In this document: positions 1 to 7,709 of the stretch, one piece after another
How the letters are laid out: every line of letters starts with the position of its first letter
Position numbering within the stretch: the first letter of the stretch is position 1
DNA from: Pseudonocardia sp. SCN 73-27
Lineage (GTDB): Bacteria > Actinomycetota > Actinomycetes > Mycobacteriales > Pseudonocardiaceae
Assembly: GCA_001725415.1 (NCBI GenBank)
Contig: MEGH01000004.1
Coordinates: 59,545-99,925, forward strand
Reading direction: 5' to 3'
Length of the DNA stretch: 40,381 nt
Notes under the pieces: generated by a model
What the model saw: only the letters and a program-made list of their open reading frames with translations
What the model was told of the DNA's origin: nothing
Database searches by the model: none
Program-made: the position numbers and the translations under genes

Positions 1-130
1 CCGGCCTGCCCGCCCGGTCCCGGGTCGCGACGAATGACGTAGCGCGCCGGGTACCCGTGCCCGATGGCCCCCGACCCGCCGACCTGCTTCGATCGCCTCC
101 GGGACCTCGAACACCGGCGGGAGGGCAGTC

Positions 131-1573
131 GTGACACCGACCGATCCCGTCGTCCGCGCGCTCGTCGACGTCTCCGCCGACGGCCTCGCCGTCCTCGACG
201 CCGAGGGCGCCTTCACGTTCCTCAACGACGCCGCGTCGCACCTGCTCGGCGCCGACCTCGGCTCCGCGGGTCCCTTCCCCCGCACCCCCGGCGAGGGCAG
301 TGTCCGCTGGGCCCCGCCCGAGGGGCCGATCCGCGAGCTCGACTACCGCGTCGCCGCGTCCGGGACCGGTCACGTCGTCTGGTTCCGCGACGTCACCGAC
401 GTCCGCCACCAGCAGGAACGCCTCACTGCCATCGCCCGCGTCGCCGCCGGCGTCACCGAGTCCGCGTCGTTGCCGCAGACGCTGGAGGCCGTCGCCCGCG
501 AGATCGTCGCCACCGCCACCATCGCCGCCGTGCAGATCCTGGCCATCGACGACCCCGCCGCCGACCTGCGCATCCTCGGCATGGCCGGGTTCGGCGCGGC
601 ACCCGACTTCGTGGAACGGTTCGCGCAGTGCCGCCGACTCGGCGCCGACGTCCGCTTCCTCGACGCCTTCGCCGCAGGCAGGCGCGTCGTGGTCCCGCAC
701 CGCAAGGCCGTCATCATGGCCGACCCGCTCTGGGCGCCGCTGCATGAGATCATGGACCGCCCCGACTGGGACGGGTTCGTCGCCGTGCCGATGACCGTCC
801 GCGGCCGGACCCTCGGCGTCGTCAACGCCTACTTCGTGCCCGGCGAGGAACCCGGGCCGCTCGCCTTCCTGGAGGCGATGGCCGACCACGCCGCGATCGC
901 CGTCGACACCGCCGGGCTGCTCGCCCAGACCCGCACCCGCGCCCGGTCCGACGAACGTCGCCGCCTCGCCCGCGACCTGCACGACTCCGTCGTCCAGCAG
1001 CTGTTCTCCATGCGGATGCAGGCCCGGGTGCTGCGCAACCAGCTCGACCGCGACCCCGCCGGCGGCGATCCCGCCCGGCTGCGCGTCGCGGCCGAGGAGC
1101 TCGCCTCGCTGTCGTCGACCGCGCTCGCCGACCTGCGCCAGCTCGTGTTCGAGCTCCGGCCCCTGGAGCTGGAGGAACGCGGCCTCGTCGAGGCCATCCG
1201 CGGCCAGGCCGCCGGCGTCCAGGCCCGCACCGGGCTCACCGTCGACGTCCACGCCGACCGGGACCGCATCGAGGGCGAACTCGACCTGCAGGAGGATGTG
1301 TACCGGATCGTCTCGGAGGCGGTGCACAACGTGGTGAAGCACGCGGGAGCGGCGACGGCGGAGATCGCCATCGCCGTCGACGACGGGGACCTCGTCGTCG
1401 AGGTCGCCGACGACGGCGCCGGCACCGGCCTCGGTGGGAGCGGCGGCCTCGGCCTGGTGTCGATGCGCGAACGCACCGAACGCTGGGGCGGCCGCTTCCA
1501 CGCGGGGCCCCGCCCCGGCGGGGGCTGGACGGTCAGGGTCGCTGTGCCGCTGCCCGGCCTGGCGGCGTCGTGA
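131..1573 (+). CDS. PAS/GAF sensor histidine kinase (HisKA_3 type)
   Basis: Sensor kinase expected to autophosphorylate on histidine and pass the phosphate to the regulator encoded directly after it. The 480-residue protein shows a PAS-like N-terminus (about 5-95), a GAF domain (about 100-260), a HisKA_3 dimerisation helix with DLHDSVVQQ (His284), and a GHKL ATPase domain with an N box (EAVHNVVKHA, near residue 396) and a glycine-rich segment (VADDGAGTG, GLGLVSMRER). No transmembrane segment is visible, so it probably senses a cytoplasmic signal through the GAF or PAS domain. The GTG start is chosen because GGGAGGG lies about 6 nt upstream. The stop overlaps the regulator start (GTGA), so the two are translationally coupled. 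The signal cannot be told from sequence. Confidence 0.93.
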   Translation: MTPTDPVVRALVDVSADGLAVLDAEGAFTFLNDAASHLLGADLGSAGPFPRTPGEGSVRWAPPEGPIRELDYRVAASGTGHVVWFRDVTDVRHQQERLTAIARVAAGVTESASLPQTLEAVAREIVATATIAAVQILAIDDPAADLRILGMAGFGAAPDFVERFAQCRRLGADVRFLDAFAAGRRVVVPHRKAVIMADPLWAPLHEIMDRPDWDGFVAVPMTVRGRTLGVVNAYFVPGEEPGPLAFLEAMADHAAIAVDTAGLLAQTRTRARSDERRRLARDLHDSVVQQLFSMRMQARVLRNQLDRDPAGGDPARLRVAAEELASLSSTALADLRQLVFELRPLELEERGLVEAIRGQAAGVQARTGLTVDVHADRDRIEGELDLQEDVYRIVSEAVHNVVKHAGAATAEIAIAVDDGDLVVEVADDGAGTGLGGSGGLGLVSMRERTERWGGRFHAGPRPGGGWTVRVAVPLPGLAAS

Positions 1574-2232
1574 GCGACCCGATCCGGATCCTGCTCGTCG
1601 ACGACCACGTCGTCGTCCGGCGCGGGCTGCGCGCCTTCGCCGAGACCGAACCCGACCTGGAGGTCGTGGGCGAGGCCGACGACGGCGAGGCCGCCATCGC
1701 GCTGCTGCTGGAGTGGGCGACCCTCGGTGAGCCGCTGCCCGACGTCGTCCTCATGGACCTGCTCATGCCCCGGATGGACGGCGTCGCCGCCACCGCCGCC
1801 ATCGCCGCCGCCCACGCCGAGGTGAAGGTCGTGGTGCTCACCAGCTTCGGCGAGGTCGAACGCGTCCACGCCGCCCTCGCCGCCGGCGCGGCCGGCTACC
1901 TGCTCAAGGACGCCGAACCCGACGAGGTCGCCGCCGCGGTCCGGGCCGCCGCGGCGGGCGAGGTGCACCTCGACGCCGGCGTCGCCCGCGAGCTCACCCG
2001 CCGGATGACGGCCCCGCACACCGGCATCGGCTCGCTCACCCCGCGCGAACGCGAGGTCCTCGCGCTGGTGGCGCAGGGGCACGGCAACCGCGAGATCGCC
2101 CGCCGGCTGGTGATCAGCGAGCGCACCGCCCGTACCCATGTCAGCAACGTGCTGGCGAAGCTGCAGCTGACCTCCCGCACCCAGGCCGCCCTCTACGCGA
2201 TCCGCGAGGGCGTCATCGCCCCGCCCGCGTAG
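1570..2232 (+). CDS. NarL/LuxR-family response regulator
   Basis: DNA-binding partner of the upstream kinase. The 220-residue protein has a receiver domain with the acidic pair Asp11/Asp12, the phospho-acceptor Asp63 in VVLMDLLMPRMDG and the conserved Lys in YLLKDA, then a C-terminal LuxR helix-turn-helix (LTPREREVLALVAQG; recognition helix region ERTARTHVSNVLAKL). About ten extra residues (EWATLGEPLPD) precede the phosphorylation strand, as in many actinobacterial NarL regulators. The GTG start overlaps the kinase stop by four bases. Targets are unknown. Transcription ends toward the convergent MFS gene, with a large inverted repeat just after the stop. Confidence 0.95.
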   Translation: MSDPIRILLVDDHVVVRRGLRAFAETEPDLEVVGEADDGEAAIALLLEWATLGEPLPDVVLMDLLMPRMDGVAATAAIAAAHAEVKVVVLTSFGEVERVHAALAAGAAGYLLKDAEPDEVAAAVRAAAAGEVHLDAGVARELTRRMTAPHTGIGSLTPREREVLALVAQGHGNREIARRLVISERTARTHVSNVLAKLQLTSRTQAALYAIREGVIAPPA

Positions 2233-2264
2233 CGCGCCGGGGTCCGGCCCCCCGGGCTGCCGAC

Positions 2265-2317
2265 TGCAGGAACGGCACTGTCCCGCAACTGGGCTGCGGA
2301 ACAGTGCCCTTCCTGCA
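2265..2317. terminator. 23-bp inverted repeat, likely bidirectional terminator
   Basis: Arms at 2265-2287 and 2295-2317 pair at 21 of 23 positions around a 7-nt loop (ACTGGGC). It lies between the convergent response-regulator and MFS genes, where a bidirectional terminator is expected. There is no T-tract, so termination would have to be of the GC-hairpin type common in actinomycetes. It could also be a copy of a dispersed palindromic repeat. Confidence 0.6.
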
Positions 2318-2388
2318 ATGCGGGAGGTGCCGAACCGCGGGGGCCGGGTTTCGGGAGGGCCCGGTCTCGGGAGCGCAGCCCCGAGCTC

Positions 2389-2428
2389 GTGAGTGGCGAT
2401 AGTGGCTATAGCCACTCTCGCCACTCAC
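2389..2428. repeat. 40-bp near-perfect palindrome over the MFS stop codon
   Basis: Positions 2389-2428 form a palindrome centred on TATA (2407-2410), with outer arms GTGAGTGGCG and CGCCACTCAC. Only one pair (2399/2418) fails to match. The leftward MFS gene ends inside it: its stop is at 2406-2408, and its last residues, CEWREWL, are encoded by the right half. With essentially no loop it could form a cruciform or act as a protein-binding site as well as an RNA hairpin. Confidence 0.75.
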
Positions 2429-3824
2429 AGGCCGGGGCGGGGCGGGGGTGGACGGCGCCGTCGGCACCTGCGGGCAGGGTGCGCTGGACCCGGCCGAGGA
2501 CCACCAGCAACACGACCATCAGCACCGGGAAGATCGCGAACACGTAGAACGTGCCCTGGGCCGAGAGGCCACCGTCGAGCAGCACCCCGGCGAGCCAGGG
2601 GCCCAGCATGGCGCCGAGCTTGGACACCGACGTCGCCCAGCCGCCGCCGCTGGCGCGGATCGCGGGGCGGTAGAAGATGCTCGAGATGCTGATGATCCCG
2701 CCGTGCCCGCCGATGATGAAGATGTTGGCCAGCACCAGGATCACGACGTACCCGGCGGGGCCGAGCGGTGCGAACCCGATGATCAGCAGGCAGGGAACCG
2801 CGAGCAGCGGCATCCAGGCGATGGTGCCGGCGCCGCGCTTGTCGATGAACCGGCTGATGAGGATCTGGCCGACGGCACCGGCCACCGAGGTCCCGGCCGC
2901 CAGCAGCGCGGCGGAGGAGACGCTGAACCCGATGCGCTCGTTGAGGATCGGGCTCCAGAACGTCAGGTAGAAGACGATCGCTGCCGAGCAGAAGTACGCG
3001 ACCCAGATCAGCGGGGTGATCAGCGCGAGCCGGTTGCCGCGGAACAGCGATGCCGGCGTGAACTTCGTGCGGTCGACGGCCTGGGTGCCGACGGCGAAGC
3101 GGGTGCCGGGCGGGACGGCGATGTCGGGGGCGATGCGGCGCAGGATGGGCGGGATGCGGTCGGTACCGATGTCGCGCTGGGCGAGGAACTTGATCGACTC
3201 GGGCAGGAACACCAGTACCAGCGCGAGGACGACGAGCGAGGCGAGACCGCCGGCGAGGAAGACCGACTCCCAGCCGTGCTTCGGGATGAGCGCGTTGGAG
3301 ACGGGTCCGCCCGTCGCGCTGCCGAGGCTGTAGCCGACCATCACGATGACGATCGACGTCGACCGCAGCCGGGCCGGTGCGAACTCGCTGACCAGGGCCC
3401 ACACCAGCGGCAGCGCGCCGCCGATGAACAGTCCCGTGAGCAGCCGCAGGACGATCAGCTGCGGGTAGTCGGTGGCGAGGGCGAACAGCACCATGAAGAT
3501 GCCGAAGCCCGCGACGGACACGGCGATCGACGGCTTGCGGCCCCCACGGTCGCCGAACCACGCCATCGCGATGCCACCGATCAGGGTGCCGACCACGCCG
3601 ACGGTGCCGAGCGTCCCGAGCTGGGTGTTGCTGAGCGCGAAGTCCTTCTGCAGGTAGCGGCCTGCGAACGAGATGATCTGCAGGTCGAAGCCGTCGAGGA
3701 ACGTGACGAGCCAGGCGACCGCGAACAGTCCGATCCAGAACCGCCCGATGCGCTGGTTCTCGATGACGGGCACCACGTCGAACACGGGACCGTCCGACCG
3801 CGACGCGTGCGAGGAATTCGACAT
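2406..3824 (-). CDS. MFS transporter, aromatic acid:H+ symporter-like
   Basis: Inner-membrane secondary transporter of 472 residues with about twelve hydrophobic segments. TM1 carries the DGFD motif (FLDGFDLQIISFAG) typical of the aromatic acid:H+ symporter family, and the TM2-3 loop has the MFS signature WFGDRGGRKP. The ATG at 3824 is preferred over an in-frame start 39 bases upstream because GAGGGAG lies about 5 nt before it. It lies downstream of, and co-directional with, the LysR gene and next to the Rieske/amidohydrolase operon, which suggests uptake of an aromatic or carboxylic-acid substrate for that pathway. The exact substrate is unknown. The last seven residues come from a palindromic DNA repeat and are unlikely to matter for transport. 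Confidence 0.88.
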   Translation of the reverse strand: MSNSSHASRSDGPVFDVVPVIENQRIGRFWIGLFAVAWLVTFLDGFDLQIISFAGRYLQKDFALSNTQLGTLGTVGVVGTLIGGIAMAWFGDRGGRKPSIAVSVAGFGIFMVLFALATDYPQLIVLRLLTGLFIGGALPLVWALVSEFAPARLRSTSIVIVMVGYSLGSATGGPVSNALIPKHGWESVFLAGGLASLVVLALVLVFLPESIKFLAQRDIGTDRIPPILRRIAPDIAVPPGTRFAVGTQAVDRTKFTPASLFRGNRLALITPLIWVAYFCSAAIVFYLTFWSPILNERIGFSVSSAALLAAGTSVAGAVGQILISRFIDKRGAGTIAWMPLLAVPCLLIIGFAPLGPAGYVVILVLANIFIIGGHGGIISISSIFYRPAIRASGGGWATSVSKLGAMLGPWLAGVLLDGGLSAQGTFYVFAIFPVLMVVLLVVLGRVQRTLPAGADGAVHPRPAPACEWREWL

Positions 3825-3912
3825 GCACACTCCCTCGTGCGCTCCGGGACCGGAAGGCGTCACCGGTCGAGTCGGATTCGGAGGCTACGTCGAATGCGAC
3901 GGGCCTCGGAAA

Positions 3913-4914
3913 TCACGAGTCGAAATGCTCGGCATCATCGCCGTGTATGGCGTCCGGGTCGATGTCGGAATCGGGCCGCAGCGGCGCCGAGACGTGGCGC
4001 AGCAGGGTCCGGAACCAACGGTGGCCGGGGTCGTCGTCGTTGCGCTGGTGCCACCACAGGATCTCCGTGAGCGGCGGGACGTCGACGGGGCAGTCGAGGA
4101 GCCGCAGGTCGGGACGGTCGGCGAACTGACTGGCCAGGCGCTGTTGCATGACGGCGACGCGGTCGGTGCCGGCCACGAACCACGGGGTCACGTGGTAGCT
4201 GTCGACGCGCACCGCGACGCTCGGCCGGCGGCGCAACCCGGCCAGTACCGGCCCCAACGGGGAGCTCGCCGGGTACTCGCCGTCGGGATGGTTGGGAATG
4301 ACCCACGACATTCGTTCCAGGTCGTCGACGGTGATTGCGTCGGAAATGTCGCTTTCGGCGTCGATGACGCATACCCAGCGGTCCCGGAACAATTCCGTCC
4401 CACGCAGTTCCGACGCCTTGAACTCGGCTTTCGGCGCCGAGACGATGGCGTCGACGCGGCGGAGCGTGTCGGGCAGGTCCGCAGGCAGGGACCCCTTCAC
4501 GACGTCGACGTACAGCCGGATCGACGGCGACGCCGCGTACATCGCCCGCGACAGGTCCTCGCCGATGACGGCGAGGACGTAGTCGGTGGTCATGAGCACG
4601 AACTCGCGGTCGGACGCCTCGGGGCGGAACGCCGGGTCGGGGGAGAACAGCCGCTCCAGGCCGAGCGCGAGCGGTTCGATCTGCGCCGCCAGCTGCTGGC
4701 CCAGCGGCGTCAGCAGGTAACCGTTGCGGTTGCGTTCGAGCAGGTCGTCGTCGAAGTGTCGGCGTAGCCGGGCCAGGGCGGCGCTCGCGGCGGGCTGGGT
4801 GACCCCGACCCGCTCGGCGGCCCGGGTGACGTTCTGCTCCCGCAGCAGCTCGCGCAGCACGACCAGCAGGTTCAGGTCGATGTTGGCGAGTGAGGGGACG
4901 CTGCGTCGGCTCAC
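3913..4914 (-). CDS. LysR-family regulator (NodD-like)
   Basis: Transcription regulator with an N-terminal winged helix-turn-helix (NIDLNLLVVLRELLREQNVT, then AAERVGVTQPAASAALARLRR) and a C-terminal effector-binding domain; 333 residues, normal for the family. The GTG at 4914 is chosen because GGGGAGGA lies just upstream. A start 84 bases earlier would add an atypical N-terminus. It is divergent from the Rieske-led operon at 5048 and upstream of the MFS gene, the classic arrangement for a LysR activator of a catabolic operon. The effector is probably a pathway substrate or intermediate (inference). Confidence 0.92.
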   Translation of the reverse strand: MSRRSVPSLANIDLNLLVVLRELLREQNVTRAAERVGVTQPAASAALARLRRHFDDDLLERNRNGYLLTPLGQQLAAQIEPLALGLERLFSPDPAFRPEASDREFVLMTTDYVLAVIGEDLSRAMYAASPSIRLYVDVVKGSLPADLPDTLRRVDAIVSAPKAEFKASELRGTELFRDRWVCVIDAESDISDAITVDDLERMSWVIPNHPDGEYPASSPLGPVLAGLRRRPSVAVRVDSYHVTPWFVAGTDRVAVMQQRLASQFADRPDLRLLDCPVDVPPLTEILWWHQRNDDDPGHRWFRTLLRHVSAPLRPDSDIDPDAIHGDDAEHFDS

Positions 4915-4968
4915 CCCGTCCTCCCCTCGCGTGGACGTCCCGTTCCGACGAGAGCTTAGGTGCGACCC

Positions 4969-4987
4969 CAGGGCATAGACGTCCCTG
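4969..4987. promoter_or_regulatory. Candidate LysR-type dyad in divergent promoter region
   Basis: The 133-bp gap between the LysR and Rieske genes contains CAGGG-N9-CCCTG (4969-4987) at the edge of its least GC-rich stretch (about 4970-5025). Size and position suit a LysR recognition site, but the arms are short and the T-N11-A core is not clear. The promoters of both genes must lie in this gap. Confidence 0.3.
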
Positions 4988-5047
4988 ATACTTGCCATCC
5001 CGAACTTTGCTTTCCGCGCGGCCGGCGGCCCGGCCTACCGTCCGACC

Positions 5048-5593
5048 ATGCGGATCGTGGTGTCGCGACTCGACGACTTCCCGCCGGGGACCCGCCGGAT
5101 CGTCACCGAGGGCAGGCGGTCGATCGGTGTGTTCCGGGTCGGTGACCGGTTCTTCGCCGTCAACAACCACTGCCCCCACCTGGGCGGACCGTTGTGCGAG
5201 GGCCGGACCCAGTCGGAGCTGCGCTCGTCCGCGCCCGGACACTACGACCTCGACGACGGACCGACGCTGCTCGCCTGCCCGTGGCACGGCTGGGAGTACG
5301 ACCTGGCGACGGGGCAGTCGTGGTTCGGCCCGGAGGAGAAGCCGGTCCGCACCTACGAGGTGAGCGTCGAGGCGCCGGAGGGTGAGGGTCCGCAGGGACG
5401 CCGGCCCGGGCCATACGTCGCCGAGACCTACGACGTCGCGATCGAGCGGCTGGGCGCGGACGCGCACGTCGTCGTGGACACGAGCGCGCGGCCCGGCGGG
5501 GACACCAGGGCCCGACCCCCAGCCCGGCCCGCCGCCGCCGTCACCACCGCCGCCGCCGGACCCGAAGGCGCTGTCACGGGAGAACCACGATGA
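5048..5593 (+). CDS. Rieske [2Fe-2S] ferredoxin-like protein
   Basis: Small Rieske protein of 181 residues. The cluster ligands are visible as Cys42/His44 (HCPHLGGPLC) and Cys77/His80 (ACPWHGWEYD). There is no oxygenase catalytic domain, so it is an electron carrier or accessory protein rather than a ring-hydroxylating alpha subunit. Between the ligand pairs sits an insert (about 52-74), and residues from about 150 onward form an Ala/Pro-rich tail. It opens a coupled operon; its stop overlaps the next start (ATGA). No reductase or oxygenase partner is encoded nearby, so its partner must be elsewhere, or it may serve one of the amidohydrolase-linked steps. Confidence 0.9.
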   Translation: MRIVVSRLDDFPPGTRRIVTEGRRSIGVFRVGDRFFAVNNHCPHLGGPLCEGRTQSELRSSAPGHYDLDDGPTLLACPWHGWEYDLATGQSWFGPEEKPVRTYEVSVEAPEGEGPQGRRPGPYVAETYDVAIERLGADAHVVVDTSARPGGDTRARPPARPAAAVTTAAAGPEGAVTGEPR

Positions 5594-6690
5594 CCCAGAC
5601 CCTCGACGCACCCGCCAGGGCGGGACGCCGCACGACCCACACGATCGTCGACACCGACATCCATCCCGTCGCGACGCAGGCGAGCATCCTGCCGCGGCTG
5701 TCTGCGGGCGCACGGCGCCGCTTCGAGACGTTCGGCAGCCGCGTGCCCGCGCCGCCGGAGATCTACCCGCGCGTGCGCAACTCGGGGTTCCGGCTCGACT
5801 CGTGGCCGGAGTCCGGCCCGCCCGGCAGCGACCTGGAGCTCGTGCGTGAGCAGCTCCTCGACGGGTTCGACGTCGACCACGGCGTGCTGATCCCGCTGCA
5901 GGGCCACCAGTGGGGCGCCGAGGCGCCGGAGTACTCAGCGGAGCTGTGCCGGGCGCTCAACGACTGGATGCTCGAGGAGTGGCTCGACGTCGAGCCGAGG
6001 CTGCGCGGGTCGCTGGTGGTGCCCTACGAGACCCCGGACCTGGCGGTCGAGGAGATCCGCCGGCACGCGGGCGATCCCCGGTTCGTGCAGGTCCTGCTGG
6101 CGACGGGCGGCGAGTCCGGGTTCGGCCGCCGTCGCTACTGGCCGATCTACGAGGCCGCCGTCGAGGCGGGCCTGCCGATCGGCGCGCACACCGGCGGGCT
6201 CGAGCAGCACCGCGGCGCCGGATGGCCCTCCTTCTACCTGGAGGAGCACGTCTGGAACGGCAACATGATGGGCGCGCTCATCACCAGCTTCCTCACCGAG
6301 GGCGTGTTCGCGCACCTGCCCGAGCTGCAGCTGGTGTGCGTCGAGGGCGGCATCGCCTGGGCGCCCGCGCTGTTCTGGGCGCTCGACGACGGCTGGTCGC
6401 TGCTGCGCGACGACGTCCCGCACCTGACGCGGCCGCCGTCGGAGCTGCTGCGCGAGCGGCTGTGGTTCACCACCCAGCCGATCGAGGAGCCCGCCGACCC
6501 CGCCGAGCTGGCGACGGTGCTGCGCCACCTCGGGATGGACGACCGGATCATGTTCGCCTCCGACTATCCGCACTGGGACTTCGACTCGCCGCAGCACACG
6601 CCGCGGCTGTTCCCGGCCGGGTCGCGCGAGCCCATCATGGGCGCCAACGCGTGCCGCCTCTACGGGCTGCCGCTGCGGGGTGCGGCATGA
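5590..6690 (+). CDS. Amidohydrolase-2 family protein (ACMSD-like), copy 1
   Basis: Metal-dependent TIM-barrel hydrolase or decarboxylase of 366 residues. The first beta strand ends in VDTDIHP, where the usual HxH is DxH (Asp23, His25), typical of one ACMSD-like subfamily. Later motifs are GAHTGG (metal His), the helix-rich EEHVWNGN region and the C-terminal MFASDYPHWDFDS, which supplies the catalytic Asp. The family includes decarboxylases and C-C or C-N hydrolases, so the reaction cannot be fixed. It overlaps the Rieske gene upstream and the second amidohydrolase downstream by four bases each (ATGA), so the three are translated together. Confidence 0.88.
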   Translation: MTQTLDAPARAGRRTTHTIVDTDIHPVATQASILPRLSAGARRRFETFGSRVPAPPEIYPRVRNSGFRLDSWPESGPPGSDLELVREQLLDGFDVDHGVLIPLQGHQWGAEAPEYSAELCRALNDWMLEEWLDVEPRLRGSLVVPYETPDLAVEEIRRHAGDPRFVQVLLATGGESGFGRRRYWPIYEAAVEAGLPIGAHTGGLEQHRGAGWPSFYLEEHVWNGNMMGALITSFLTEGVFAHLPELQLVCVEGGIAWAPALFWALDDGWSLLRDDVPHLTRPPSELLRERLWFTTQPIEEPADPAELATVLRHLGMDDRIMFASDYPHWDFDSPQHTPRLFPAGSREPIMGANACRLYGLPLRGAA

Positions 6691-7709
6691 GCGCCCCCGC
6701 CCGGACGCTGGTCGTCGACGCGGACGTCCACTGTGCACCGCGCTCGCTCGAGGACCTGTTGGCGCACATGGACCCCTACTGGCGGACGTACGTCGTCGAG
6801 GCCGGGATCGGGCTGTCCCCGACGCAGGGTGGCGCCTACCCGGCGCGCATCCGTCCCGGCGGCGAGCCCGCCCATGCCGTCGACGAGCTCCCCGTCGACG
6901 CCGCCGTGGCCGTCCTCACGTGCACGTCGACGTTCCAGTCCAACCGCAACCCGTACTACGAGGCGGCGTTGTGCCGGGCGGTCAACGACTGGCTGCTCGA
7001 GCAGTGGCACACCCGCGACGACCGCCTGCGGGTCGCGATGGTCGTCCCCACCCTGCACACCGAGGCGGCGGTCGAGGAGATCGCGCGGATCGGCGGGCAC
7101 CCGGCCGTCGTGGCGGTGCTGCTGCCGGTCCGCAACGACACCCGCTGGGGCACCGTCGGCAACAGGGCGGTGCTGCGGGCAGCGGCCGAGCACGGGCTCG
7201 TCGTCACCCTGCACGCGTGGGGCCGGGCGGGCAACGCCCCCAACTCCAGCGGCATGACCCACAGCTACCTCGAGGACTACCTCGCCAACTCCCAGCTCGT
7301 CGCGCAGGGCCAGCTCACGAGCCTCGTCGTCGAGGGGGTGTTCGCGCAGCTGCCCGACCTGCGGGTGACGGTCGCCGAGTGCGGCTCCACCTGGCTGCCG
7401 ACGATGCTGTGGCGCTTCGACAAGGACTGGAAAGGGACGTGGCGCGAGGTGCCGTGGCTCGACCGGCCGCCGTCGGAGATCGTGCGCGAGCACGTCCGGT
7501 TCACGACGGCGCCGATCCACCTGCCGCCCGACCCCGGCGCCGCCCGCGAGACGCTCGACCTGCTCGACCCGGCGCTGCTCATGCACGCCAGCGACCACCC
7601 GCACGACCACGGCGACGGTGCCGACCGGCTCGCCGCCGTGCTGACCGACGACGAGAAGGCCGCCGTCATGGGTGGTACGGCCGCGGAGTGGTACCGGCTC
7701 GGGCTCTGA
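6687..7709 (+). CDS. Amidohydrolase-2 family protein (ACMSD-like), copy 2
   Basis: A second TIM-barrel amidohydrolase (340 residues), related to its neighbour. It begins with VVDADVHCA (DxH again), carries TLHAWGRAG in place of the neighbour's GAHTGG, and ends with MHASDHPHDHGD. Shared segments (ALCRAVNDWLLEQW versus ALNDWMLEEW; the RPPSE(I/L) pattern) indicate an old tandem duplication. Start ATG 6687 is fixed by the ATGA overlap with the previous stop. The two may form a hetero-oligomer or catalyse successive steps; sequence alone cannot decide. Its stop overlaps the next start (TGATG). Confidence 0.87.
   Translation: MSAPARTLVVDADVHCAPRSLEDLLAHMDPYWRTYVVEAGIGLSPTQGGAYPARIRPGGEPAHAVDELPVDAAVAVLTCTSTFQSNRNPYYEAALCRAVNDWLLEQWHTRDDRLRVAMVVPTLHTEAAVEEIARIGGHPAVVAVLLPVRNDTRWGTVGNRAVLRAAAEHGLVVTLHAWGRAGNAPNSSGMTHSYLEDYLANSQLVAQGQLTSLVVEGVFAQLPDLRVTVAECGSTWLPTMLWRFDKDWKGTWREVPWLDRPPSEIVREHVRFTTAPIHLPPDPGAARETLDLLDPALLMHASDHPHDHGDGADRLAAVLTDDEKAAVMGGTAAEWYRLGL

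Noticed and set aside
1-130. Gene or promoter at the left edge
   Set aside because: Only the ribosome-binding site of the kinase is clear; the overlapping + strand frame from 64 is Arg-rich shadow sequence.
2448-4070. Long open frame on the + strand opposite the MFS and LysR genes
   Set aside because: Its translation is an Arg/Glu/Asp/His-rich mixture with no hydrophobic core, and the opposite strand carries clear transporter and LysR motifs.
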